Assembly: GCA_963920705.1 (NCBI GenBank)
Contig: CAWUCO010000284.1
Span: 639,222 to 703,221 of the forward strand
Length of the DNA stretch: 64,000 bases
Source: Odiellus spinosus
Taxonomy: Eukaryota; Arthropoda; Arachnida; Opiliones; Phalangiidae
Direction: 5' to 3'
Below, in pieces: positions 32,816 to 41,536 of the stretch (positions within the stretch are counted from its first letter, which is position 1; every line of letters begins with the position of its first letter). A model generated the notes under the pieces. It had not been told where the DNA came from, ran no database searches, and saw only the letters and a program-made list of their open reading frames with translations. Made by a program: the position numbers and the translations under genes.

Positions 32816-34079
32816 ACCCCAATCTCATTAGTTGCATAAAAGGTATTCGGGGGGCTATCATTCTCTCTTCTAAATTTGAAATGTTTACCAATTCAACGGG
32901 AATATCAGGAAATACAAATCCATTTTCTTGAGGGAATTTTGGAACTTCTTTTCTTTTTATAGCTTTACTACAAGCGCTGCATAAGAAAATCTTTTCGTCT
33001 AATTCACGAGGGTTAATCCCAGATATGGACAAATATATTTCAGATTTAACCAAACTGCCAGATGCTTTAAAAAAAAGATTTGTACATCCAACGCATAGCC
33101 AAGTTGGTCCTTCCTTTATGGTATTGAAATATGTGTTTTCTATGTACACGGGGTCATCCCTACCTTCGGCCATAGAAACTCTATTTCTACCACGGTCTGC
33201 TTCTCTGTATTCTACATTTTGTCGCCTAACAGCCATCGCCTTCTGGTTACGATCACGTTCGGCTTCTGTGTACTCAACATTTTCTCGCCTAAGAACCATC
33301 GCCGACTGCTTACGAGTACGTTCTGCTTCTGCGTACTCAATATTTTCTCTCCTAACAGCCATCGCTTTCTGATTTCGATCACGTTCGGCTTCAGTGTACC
33401 CAAGATTTTCTCGCCTAGCAGCCATCGCCTTCTGGTTTCGATCACGTTCGGCTTCTCTGTACTCAACATTTTGTCGTCTAACAGTCATCGCCGACTGGTT
33501 ACGGTCACGTTCTGCTTCTGCGTACTCAACATTTTGTCGTCTAACAGCCATGGCCAACTGGTTTCGCACACGTTCATCTGCTTTATATCCATCGTTTAAC
33601 CGCTTCATTTTTTTGGCTAGACTATTCGCCAGAATTTCTGTTTCACTAAATGTGGTTTCCTTTCTCTTTTTTGCTTTAGCCTTTGCTTCCTTCGCTCTGT
33701 AGTCTTCATTTTGACGTAGAATTCTCATTCGCTCTCTGGCCTGAGAATTTGCATCAGCTCGCAACATGGAAGAAACGGCCGATAGACTTTCACTTTTGTC
33801 ATTTATAATGGCTAACTTCCCAACTCCAATACTTTCTACATTATCCCTTATACCCGCGTGTTTAGAATTTTCCGAGGTCTCATTAGATTGACTGCATAGT
33901 AATTTTTTACTTTCCTGATGTGAGATTCCCGATGCATTATCTTTCTTTTGCGATGCTAAAAATCTCTTCCTTTCATTTTCTCTCCTTCGAAATTCAGGAT
34001 CTGACCTTTTCTCCCTCATTCTATCCCTAGCTTTACGCTTTCGAAGCTCCTCTTTGCTAAAAGACTCATCCACATTCAT
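32796..34079 (-). pseudogene. Helentron N-terminus with 18-residue repeats and zinc finger
   Basis: Starts at an ATG (34079) with a basic region (RKRKARDRMREKRSDPEFRRREN). Residues about 175-300 hold seven or more imperfect 18-residue repeats of the form AMAVRRENVEYAEAERDRNQ (bases about 33180-33570), probably a long charged helix. A CVGCTNLFFKASGS ... FLCSACSKAIKR segment gives two Cys-x2-Cys pairs, the N-terminal zinc finger of Helitron Rep proteins. It ends RIPFMQLMRLG at a frameshift near 32815. The strong Arg/Glu bias makes opposite-strand open frames appear; these are shadows. Confidence 0.85.
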
Positions 34080-35119
34080 TTTAAAATTTAATGTTTCAAC
34101 CAGAAAAAATACCTTATGGAATACTTATAAGTACTTAATCAATAATAATTAAAGCATCAATCAATTAAAGGTTAATTACCAATGGCAAACATTGGTTAGT
34201 AATAAATTCAAATCATAAATTAATGAAAAAACAAAAGGAATGTAAGCTCAGTATAATTAGAAGAATGAATAAAGAAAAAACATACCGAAAATAATTTCAC
34301 ACAAAGTAGCGCTTGAACGATAGTCAAAGAAAACCTTTTTCTTTGTGAATTTGTTTTACACTACAGCAACCGAAAGAAATATTTCTTGAAAATAACAAGT
34401 CAAACTAACGATTGCCGAAGCAGAATATTAAAAATCTTATCAGACTTATGATTAAAAAGTAGCGTTGCGTATTCCAAAACAGTCCAACGAGTTTCAATAA
34501 CGCTTCTATACTATTCATCACTTAGTACTGACAACACAAAGATATTTTGAAACTTCTAGCTTTTTAGTTTTACTTTTGCTTTTGCTATCGTAGCCAAGGA
34601 TGATGGGGGGGGGTGCGTATTGTGGAACGAAACCGGGCGCGAACTGGGGGGTGGGGACGCCAAAAAAAAGGGGAATGAATGTTAGGAGTTAGGAGCGTAA
34701 GATAAAGGATTCACGTGGTATCTAAGCAGTAGTTAAAGCCATCGTGTGAGTTTTAATTTGAGATACACGTAAAAAAATTATTTCTAAATCTTTTGGTGAT
34801 CAATTAAATTTACAAATAAAATGCATAATTTAATGTAGTGTTAAAAATTAATTATTGTTGCATTAAAATTATATTCAAAATAATAGTGAAAGCAGATGAC
34901 GCTGCAATAGGCCAAGACAAAGGTCAAAGTTTCGAGGGGAACGATCAAGAGACTAGCGTGACCTAGTGACAAAAAGTTAATAACAAATTCATTTACAAAA
35001 TATAATTAAATTTAAATATTATATTATGATCGCGGAGGACTAGTAATATTTTATTATATAATTTAAATTAAGAGTAATAAGCTTTAAAATTTTTTATTTA
35101 ATTAGATACATATAAAGCA
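34080..35119. other. Helentron 5' flank, nothing recognised
   Basis: AT-rich DNA with a short G-rich patch (about 34602-34660, with runs of seven or more G). The 5' terminus of the Helentron should lie here but I could not identify it. Confidence 0.45.
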
Positions 35120-35129
35120 TTATAAGCGG

Positions 35130-35325
35130 CGCTACTATAACACGGCCTGGCTTCCGTAGTGCACCCCTTCCAGATTTAAGAGGTTTTTATCTAAGATTCC
35201 TTCAAGTGCTTATAGCAAAGTCGTTAGAGCGTTTGCATGGCTATCTCTAAAGCGGAGCAGCGTCGAGCGCGGACAGTAACTGGGTGGGAGACCACCTGAG
35301 AGATGTTTTATTTAAATAGGAAATT
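35130..35325 (+). repeat. SINE-like sequence with 5S rRNA similarity
   Basis: Bases 35247-35305 contain GAGCAGCGTCGAGCGCGG, AGTAACTGGGTGGGAGACCA and CCTGAGAG, which match by eye the 3' half of animal 5S rRNA (AAGCAGCGTCGGGCGCGG... GTACTTGGATGGGAGACC...CCTGGGA), including part of the internal promoter. The 5' half is not recognisable. It could be a 5S-derived SINE or a 5S pseudogene fragment. It ends in a T/A-rich stretch just before the LINE 3' region. Confidence 0.4.
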
Positions 35326-35420
35326 TCAAAATTTGGAAAATGTGCCGCCACCTATAAGAAGAGTGGTGAACTAAAATAGAATTTTCTTGCGATGACGTAA
35401 TTGCGAACACCGCGAACGAC

Positions 35421-35438
35421 GGACACACACACACACAC
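35421..35438. repeat. (AC)n microsatellite
   Basis: Eight to nine AC units on the plus strand, next to the 3' UTR hairpin of the LINE. It may mark the LINE 3' boundary. Confidence 0.9.
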
Positions 35439-35451
35439 GATCAGGACAGAA

Positions 35452-35483
35452 CCTCTCCGTGAACTAAAGTTCACTCGGAGAGG
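35452..35483 (-). other. 3' UTR hairpin of the LINE
   Basis: CCTCTCCG and CGGAGAGG pair around a second stem (TGAAC/GTTCA), with a two-base bulge and a short loop. LINE reverse transcriptases commonly recognise a 3' stem-loop of their RNA, so this is a likely recognition structure (inference). Confidence 0.65.
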
Positions 35484-35605
35484 TAAAAAGACTACTTTCG
35501 CGTGTCCCTTCTACCCAGGTCGTTTACATAAATACTATTATTTACACACAATCAATAAACAACACAAACAATAAACAATACAAAACAATACAATAAAATG
35601 AAAAA

Positions 35606-38600
35606 CTAAAACCAGCGGGGCTCAACCTGGAAACCCCACCGAGCGTCAAAAACGGCCCCCTGACCCCTGGCGAGAGCAGAAGACCTACCCGCTTTGTATC
35701 TACCGGCAATGCGGGCCACAACGCGGCGCTCTAGGCAACAAACATGGTCGGAGAAAGTCTTCGAGAAATTCAGCGATGAAACGTCACTGTAAGCATCGAA
35801 GAAAACAACCTGCAAGGTGACAAACATGGCGTTACACAAAGTATGGGATGAGTCCACATTTGTCACCAAGCACCAGGCGTCAGCGGGCGCGTGTTTGTGA
35901 CCCACATAGCGCTCGATACGGGTGAGAATTTGCATTAAAACGGACTGATACAGTGGGCAACTGAAGAAACAATGCTCCACAGACCCGGGAGTCGGACAAA
36001 ATGGGCACGAGGGGGACAAGTCAGGGACGATGTGGGCGAGTCGGGAAGGAGCGGGAAGGGCGTTGTGCAACGCCCGCCAGTGGATGCCGAGATCAGCACG
36101 CGTACTACCCGGGGACAAACGGTTTCCCAACCAGAAACGCGAGGAGGGCTGAATCTCCAAAACCGAGGGAATGAAGGGTGGCTTCGAACCAAACCGTTCA
36201 GAAATTAGGCAGGAGTAAATGTCGCGCGTGGCGGGAAGCCGAGCGTCATGGGGGCTGTTGTGAAGGAAAACCCTGCAACACCGGCCTGTAGCCGAGGACT
36301 CCGCAGCGAGACATAAGCCCGCGTTTGGGACAAAAAGCTCATCAGAGACGACCCCGCGCGAGTCGAGGACTCCTGGAAACGAATGGATTAAGGCGGCGCG
36401 TAGTAAGCGGTGCTGTTGGACGAAAGCCCGGGAAGACTTTCTATTGCCGAGGATAGTGCCCTGAGGCAGCCAACGATGATCAGGGCTCATCAGGTCAGAA
36501 ATATGCTTAACGCCAATCGCCAAAACACGGTCGATAAGGGTCTTGGGCAAAACTTGATTTTGGACGTTCTTAATGAAGGGAGAGGAGTCGAGACTCAAAT
36601 TTAAAAACGCGTCCTTCGAAGAGAACGACGTGGCGACTTTCAGGGGAACCTGAAACCACGCTCTAAGACAGGAAGAGTAAAATGGGATTTTTGCGCCCGC
36701 GGAGGAGGTACGGTGAACCGCCTCCAATAGCGTCAAAAACGGTGGAAAAAAAGAGTCGACTACCTCAAGGCCAATGTCAACCGCCGGGGCTGAGCTACGG
36801 GGAACGGTAAGGAGAACCGAAACCGTTTGAACGCGAAAAGAATCAAGTTTTGACTGAATGTGGACGAGGCCCAGACCACCAACCGACGGGCTGGGGTAGA
36901 GAGATCGGGCGGGGGCCCAATGTATACCTCCCCAAAGGAAATCAATGAGACACGATTGCCACTCGCGAACGTATTTCGCCGGTGGGTTGAGCACCTTCAA
37001 CCGATGCCAAAGTACCGAGGCCGCTAGTTGGTTAATTAATAATACCCGTCCAGAGAGAGAGCATAGGTGGCGGTATCGAAGCCACCGGCCTAAGACCTTC
37101 CTGAGACGAGACGTAAGGTCAGGCCAGTTTTGATCCTCAAAAACGGGGGAATTTCCAAGGTAGGTGCCAAGAAACCGACCGCCATCAGAGCGCGCCGGGA
37201 TAGGAAGAACAAGAGTGGGAGGATTAGTTTTCCACTGTCCACACCAAAGGATAAACGATTTAGCGTAGTTGACTTCCGCCCCCGACGCGCGACAATAGGA
37301 GGCCAGACACCTGTCAAGCACCGGGAAATCGGCGGGGGACCGGATGAAAGTGGTAAAATCATCGGCGAAAGTGGCGTTAACGTGGTGAAGATGAGGGCGA
37401 CCTATACGCGGGTTAAGGCGAACTCGAACGATGTGCAGAAGCGGCTCCAGGGAAAGGGTAAAGAGCAGGCCCGAGAGGGGACAACCCTGACGTATACCTT
37501 TCCCGAAAGCCACCTCCGAAGATACTGAGTTATTAAGTTTAACCCGGAAAGCGGAGTTGGTGTAAATCACGCTTAGGTAAACTAAGTAAGAGGACGGAAC
37601 GCCAAAACGGGTCAGAACGCTAAACAAGTACGAATGGGTGACTTTATCAAAGGCCTTCTTAAAGTCAATATTGACCAGGGCTAAGCACTCATTTCTAGCG
37701 TTAGCTAGGGAAATGAGATCGCGCAGAGTGGAAATCGTGTCATAAATTGATCTCCCGGGTATGGAATAAGTCTGGGAAGGACCAACAATTGAGGAAACGA
37801 CCGTGTTAAGGCGGTTGGCAAGTGTCCTCGCATAAATCTTATAATCGGCGTTTCTTAAAGAAACCGGGCGCCAGTTTTCCAAACGCAGAAGGTCTCCGGC
37901 CTTAGGCAAGAGGGATAAAACGGAGCAAGAAAATCTCCGCCAAAAACACTGATGGTGCGGTAGAGCGTTGAAAACGTTGACTAAAACAGGGCCCAATAAC
38001 TCCCAAAAAAGGAGGTAAAACTCCACTGGCAGGCCATCAAAGCCGCAGGCTTTTCCCCTGGATAGGCGCTTCAGGGCGGAAGTTAACTCCGGAAGAGAAA
38101 ACTCGCCGTCTAAAACAAGCGCATCCGGCGAAGAGAGAGCGGGTAACCCGTCAGCTAAAGTTCCCAGAACGGGGGAAATAACTGGTATAGGGGCAGGGGG
38201 GGCGTAGAGGTCCTTGTAGTAATCAACCACGACGTCCCTGACGGTCTCTAGATCGGTAATAAAAACGCCAGAGTTGTCGTACACTCCCGGCATAAAATTG
38301 GACACAGCGGCCCGCTTCTCCAGGCGGTAAAAATCGCGGGAAGGCGTATCAATGCACGAATAAAATCTTTCTCTGGCCCGAGCAAGGGAATCAGCCGACC
38401 GGTCAAGCTGAAAAGACCGGAGCTGTTCCCGATGCTGACACCACTCGGGGGAGCCAGGGACAGCGGTCGAAATAAGGGTTTCCAAGTTGAGCATAGCCGA
38501 AGAATCGCGTACCTCGCTCTGATGCGCGAACAGTAAAAAATAACTCTTAACCTCAGGCTTAAGAACTCCGAACCACCAATCAGGCCAAGACTGGGAAGGG

Positions 38601-39472
38601 GGCTTGGTGGTGATGAGGGTGGTTAGGAGCTCTCGAACCCCGGCAATGCACGCCTCGTCCACGAGCAGCCTGGTATTCAAACGCCAGAAAGGCGGGGCGC
38701 GGGGAATATTGAACGTTCCAAAAAAAGAACAAAGCACCGCGTCGTGGTCGGAAAAACCGCTCGGAATAATCCGAACTGCTTTAAGCCGAAAATTGGCTCG
38801 GAGGTAAAAACGATCGAGTCTTGCAGACACCAACCGCCCGTGATTCCTAGCGCGCCAGGTAAAAGCCCGGGCGCTAGGGTTGAGGGATCGAAAAGCGTCG
38901 GCAAGATCAAAGTCGGAGACGAGAGCGAGCAAAGCATCGCGGACGGTTAGTCGGTACTCCCTACCATTCTTTCTGTCTAGCGTTTCATCCAGGCAACAGT
39001 TGAAATCGCCAGCCAAACAAACATTATCAGACGGGTCAAACGTGGCCAGGAGGTCGCGAAGATACGTAAAAGTCTCCAGAGCGAGGGAATCACTCGAGGA
39101 AGAAACATACACGTTGATAATGTGTGTGATAGCTGGCGATGACAAGGCACCAGAGTCGAGGCGAATATAGAGGCAGTGACCCCGGAAAGAGTCAACAAGC
39201 GTCACCTTTGGGAGAAGGTCCGGGGATAAACCGACAGAAACGCCAGAACCGCGGACCGTCTCCGAAGGGACGTGATAAAACACAAGAGGCCATTGGGACC
39301 AAATATATGATCGAGAAAAACTAAGCGAGATGTTTGTCTCTTGTAAACAAACCACGGAGGATGAGTGGCGGGAGACAAAATCACGAGCGCGAATGGAAGT
39401 TAAATCAGTCCCAACTCCGCGGACGTTCAAAGATAAAAAATTAAAATCCATAAAACACGGAAGATAAACCAC
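35606..39472 (-). CDS. LINE ORF2: endonuclease, reverse transcriptase, zinc knuckle
   Basis: 1288 residues, uninterrupted; the first ATG is at 39472, but MDFNFLSLNVRG (39451) is the more usual start. The apurinic-type endonuclease spans about 9-250, with LNVRG, CLQETN (E45), GDFN (D156, N158), ARLDRFYL (D220) and SDHD (H243). Reverse transcriptase runs from about 510 to 790: LLPKAGDLLRLENWRPVSL, YSIPGRSIYD, VNIDFKKAFDKV, GIRQGCPLSGLLFTL and the FADD active site (702-705). A C-terminal zinc knuckle CPFC...H...C lies at 1156-1173. The protein nicks target DNA and reverse-transcribes the element RNA there. Only 26 bases separate it from the ORF1 stop, so it is probably translated by reinitiation. 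Confidence 0.93.
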   Translation of the reverse strand: MVYLPCFMDFNFLSLNVRGVGTDLTSIRARDFVSRHSSSVVCLQETNISLSFSRSYIWSQWPLVFYHVPSETVRGSGVSVGLSPDLLPKVTLVDSFRGHCLYIRLDSGALSSPAITHIINVYVSSSSDSLALETFTYLRDLLATFDPSDNVCLAGDFNCCLDETLDRKNGREYRLTVRDALLALVSDFDLADAFRSLNPSARAFTWRARNHGRLVSARLDRFYLRANFRLKAVRIIPSGFSDHDAVLCSFFGTFNIPRAPPFWRLNTRLLVDEACIAGVRELLTTLITTKPPSQSWPDWWFGVLKPEVKSYFLLFAHQSEVRDSSAMLNLETLISTAVPGSPEWCQHREQLRSFQLDRSADSLARARERFYSCIDTPSRDFYRLEKRAAVSNFMPGVYDNSGVFITDLETVRDVVVDYYKDLYAPPAPIPVISPVLGTLADGLPALSSPDALVLDGEFSLPELTSALKRLSRGKACGFDGLPVEFYLLFWELLGPVLVNVFNALPHHQCFWRRFSCSVLSLLPKAGDLLRLENWRPVSLRNADYKIYARTLANRLNTVVSSIVGPSQTYSIPGRSIYDTISTLRDLISLANARNECLALVNIDFKKAFDKVTHSYLFSVLTRFGVPSSYLVYLSVIYTNSAFRVKLNNSVSSEVAFGKGIRQGCPLSGLLFTLSLEPLLHIVRVRLNPRIGRPHLHHVNATFADDFTTFIRSPADFPVLDRCLASYCRASGAEVNYAKSFILWCGQWKTNPPTLVLPIPARSDGGRFLGTYLGNSPVFEDQNWPDLTSRLRKVLGRWLRYRHLCSLSGRVLLINQLAASVLWHRLKVLNPPAKYVREWQSCLIDFLWGGIHWAPARSLYPSPSVGGLGLVHIQSKLDSFRVQTVSVLLTVPRSSAPAVDIGLEVVDSFFPPFLTLLEAVHRTSSAGAKIPFYSSCLRAWFQVPLKVATSFSSKDAFLNLSLDSSPFIKNVQNQVLPKTLIDRVLAIGVKHISDLMSPDHRWLPQGTILGNRKSSRAFVQQHRLLRAALIHSFPGVLDSRGVVSDELFVPNAGLCLAAESSATGRCCRVFLHNSPHDARLPATRDIYSCLISERFGSKPPFIPSVLEIQPSSRFWLGNRLSPGSTRADLGIHWRALHNALPAPSRLAHIVPDLSPSCPFCPTPGSVEHCFFSCPLYQSVLMQILTRIERYVGHKHAPADAWCLVTNVDSSHTLCNAMFVTLQVVFFDAYSDVSSLNFSKTFSDHVCCLERRVVARIAGRYKAGRSSALARGQGAVFDARWGFQVEPRWF

Positions 39473-39498
39473 TACGCTACAGTTAAAGTCTAAACAAA

Positions 39499-40879
39499 TT
39501 ACTGGTCGTTGGAGGAGGTAAAGCCTTCAACGTCGGATAAATCCGGGTAAAACTTACGTATGTTGGCGGAGAGGCGGTAATAGTACATTTGATTGTTCTT
39601 ACGCTCCTTGGCGTCCGACACCGCCAGTATAGTGGGGTCGGTGTGACCATATACTAAGACTTGGCGAGAGAGGGTGTGAGCCTTCACTAAGGTGAGGCCC
39701 ATACGGTCGCAAGAAGCCCGCACGTCGACAGCGGAAGAGCCAAGATTATTTTTAACAAAATCGGCAACTTCATCACGGGAGAAAAACGGCTGGAAAACCC
39801 CTTTAGAATCAGCCCAACGGTTGGAGGGGGCGTCGAACGAAAAACGACTGACGGAGCGGCCCTTAGACCGCGGGGCAGCCGAACTGGGGGGGCCCATAGG
39901 GGGCTTCCTCTTTGGACTGCCATCAGCGTCCGCCCTAGAGCGGGGCTTGCGCTTACGCCGAACGGTCTTGGTAGAAGGGTCATTTTCAAAGTTGGCCGCC
40001 TCTTCGAGGTCAGCGTCGGAGCCGGACAACATAGACCGATCCTGAGAATGGTCCCGGGAGGTAACACTCACGGAATCGTCAATTAAAACGCTGGTTTCGC
40101 TGGGGACGGTCGGGATAGATGCGGGTAGGGACGGGATCGCGGTCGCAGCCGTAGAAGAGGCGGGAACCGGAGTCGCCGTGGTTGTCGAGGCGGGAGCCGG
40201 AGGGGACGGGCAGACACGAGCCATGTGGCCAACATTACCACAGACACTACAGCGGGTCGGACGGTTGACACCAATCGTGACGAGCTTTTCATTTACGAAA
40301 ACCGTGAAAAACTCGGGTAATTTGTTATAAAAGGCGTCGGTTTCAAATAAAACCGACAATTCACGGCGCGCACTGCGAATATGGCGAAACTCAGGTAAGG
40401 TAACAGCGGCGGTAAGGTGCTTAACCTTTCCTAGCACCTTGCCATACTTGGAGAGCATATGGATAAGATACTCGTCTTCAACGTCGGGGGTAACATCCGA
40501 GAGAGTGACCTTTTTTGGGGCGACGCCTATGGGGCGGCATTCCAGCCAACTTCCACGAAAATCGAAACCGTCAGCGATGAGCTGCTTAGCCCATGAAACG
40601 TTCGAAAAATAAACAAAAACATGTCCGTGGGAGCGAAAAGCGTAGGTAATGTTTTTGGCAGGGACGATGAGGGCGATGGCCACCAGAAAATCTTCCACAG
40701 AGGCCTTGTGGTTCGTGCGGAAAGCAATACCGCGATCATCAGGGTTAGCAGAAGAAGGAGAGCGATGAAAACTAAACGAGGTCTGCAAAATAGCACTCTC
40801 GGCACGAGCCTCCTTGGTTTCCGAAGGTAGGGGGGTAGGAGCGGCGCGCTCGGCCCAAGAACGGGAATCCTGGGGGGGG
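39499..40879 (-). CDS. LINE ORF1 (gag-like, CCHC knuckle)
   Basis: Residues about 21-477 of the downstream frame. Two RRM-like segments are visible: FRTNHKASVEDFLVAIAL...HGHVFVYFSN and KKVTLSDVTPDVEDEYLIHMLSKYGKV. A CCHC knuckle follows at C228-C231-H236-C241 (CSVCGNVGHMARVC). Then come a Pro/Ser/Thr-rich linker, a basic patch (RRKRKPRSRADADGSPKRK) and a C-terminal region of unknown fold. This RNA-binding protein packages the LINE RNA. The true N-terminus lies in another frame: the reading frame switches at a run of about ten G (40869-40878), so the intact protein would be near 600 residues. Confidence 0.82.
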
Positions 40880-41278
40880 GGGCACCGAGGCAGGGGGCGA
40901 GACCGACGCCAGAGGGGAAGAAGCGACATCAACGCGGGACGAAAATGGCGCCCAGGGAAGAGCGGCCCCGAAAACGTTCGCGGCGTGGGGAGGCTGGCTC
41001 GAGCCTAAAGCGGCCGAGGCGGCCGGCGGCGGGCGAACGAACATGCCCGGAGGCGGAGGAACGAAAACACCGGGAGAAGGCGGCGGAACGCCGAGAGCGC
41101 GAGGCGCGGCCGAGGTGATCGGCGGCAGTTGAACGTGAATGCCTGGAGACGGGGGGACGAAAACACCGGGAACGCCGTCAGTGCTAGGCGCGCCCGCGGA
41201 GGCCGGGAGCGGGGAATCTCTCGTCGTAGGCATTAAGGCGAAGAAACGAAAAAAAGCTCGTCGACCGGCGTTAACCAC
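40872..41278 (-). pseudogene. ORF1 N-terminal part, Pro-rich, shifted frame
   Basis: This frame encodes a Pro/Ala-rich segment (PGVFVPPSPGI, PGVFVPPPPGMFVRPPP) and reaches PPPPGFPFLGRARRS at the G run, where homology should cross into the downstream ORF1 frame; after that it becomes nonsense. The likely start is MPTTRDSPLP at 41233, though MVNAG at 41278 is also in frame. A single-base indel in the homopolymer, genuine or a sequencing error, explains the break. Confidence 0.6.
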
Positions 41279-41494
41279 GAGGGTTAGGCTTAACTCGTAA
41301 GGCCTGGGAAATTGGCCGATAAACGTCCAAAATCCCTAAAAATATTGTTTGAAAAGCGGATAAAATGTAAATACCTTTTTAGGGAACCTTTACAAGACGG
41401 ATGCTTGAAAAAAATCGCACTTAAAACGTTGCAAAACCATCAAAAGAAAAACATTTAACGGAGCTCATGAAAAATGCGACTGAACACGTCTCTC

Positions 41495-41496
<2 letters not shown>
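41279..41496 (-). other. LINE 5' UTR
   Basis: About 220 bp between the ORF1 start and the (GA)n tract, with no repeats or open frame. It should hold the internal LINE promoter, for which I see no specific motif. Confidence 0.5.

Positions 41497-41526
<30 letters not shown>
41497..41526. repeat. (GA)n microsatellite at LINE/satellite junction
   Basis: About 14 GA units that grade into GAGAAAGAGAGAAAGCGCTC, the first satellite monomers. It could be the target site of the LINE, or slippage of the GAGAAA satellite subtype. Confidence 0.9.

Positions 41527-41536
<10 letters not shown>

Larger units (their letters stand above)
7511..34079 (-). mobile_element. Degenerate Helentron, split by a nested MULE
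   Basis: Read on the minus strand from 34079 to 7511, the pieces give in order: N-terminal repeats and Cys-pair zinc finger, Helitron-like N domain, HUH Rep motif, Rep tyrosine motif, then (after the 20.46-kb insertion at 9561-30024) PIF1-type helicase motifs I to VI and an endonuclease/exonuclease/phosphatase domain. A C-terminal apurinic-type endonuclease marks Helentrons rather than canonical Helitrons. Frames change at about 32810, 31853, 31530, 30735, between 9124 and 9030 (twice), so this copy cannot make its protein. I could not define the exact 5' and 3' termini; the 3' end may include the minisatellites at 6832-7502. Confidence 0.9.
35440..41496 (-). mobile_element. Tx1-like LINE, near full length
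   Basis: A non-LTR retrotransposon with a two-ORF layout (gag-like ORF1, then ORF2 with endonuclease, RT and zinc knuckle). It is GC-rich, unlike its AT-rich surroundings. ORF1 has the VTLSDVTP...MLSKYGKV block and the ORF2 RT has YSIPGRSIYD and GIRQGCPLSG, all typical of the Tx1 group of the L1 superfamily. Its 5' end abuts a (GA)n tract and the satellite. The 3' UTR (35440-35605) has a hairpin and is A-rich on the plus strand. Boundaries are approximate; no target duplication was identified. Confidence 0.8.

Noticed and set aside
33025..33702. Plus-strand open frames opposite the Helentron N-terminus
   Set aside because: Shadows of the repeated Arg/Glu-rich coding sequence on the minus strand.
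35935..39384. Several 60-130-codon frames inside the LINE
   Set aside because: GC-rich coding DNA leaves other frames open by chance; none has recognisable domains.
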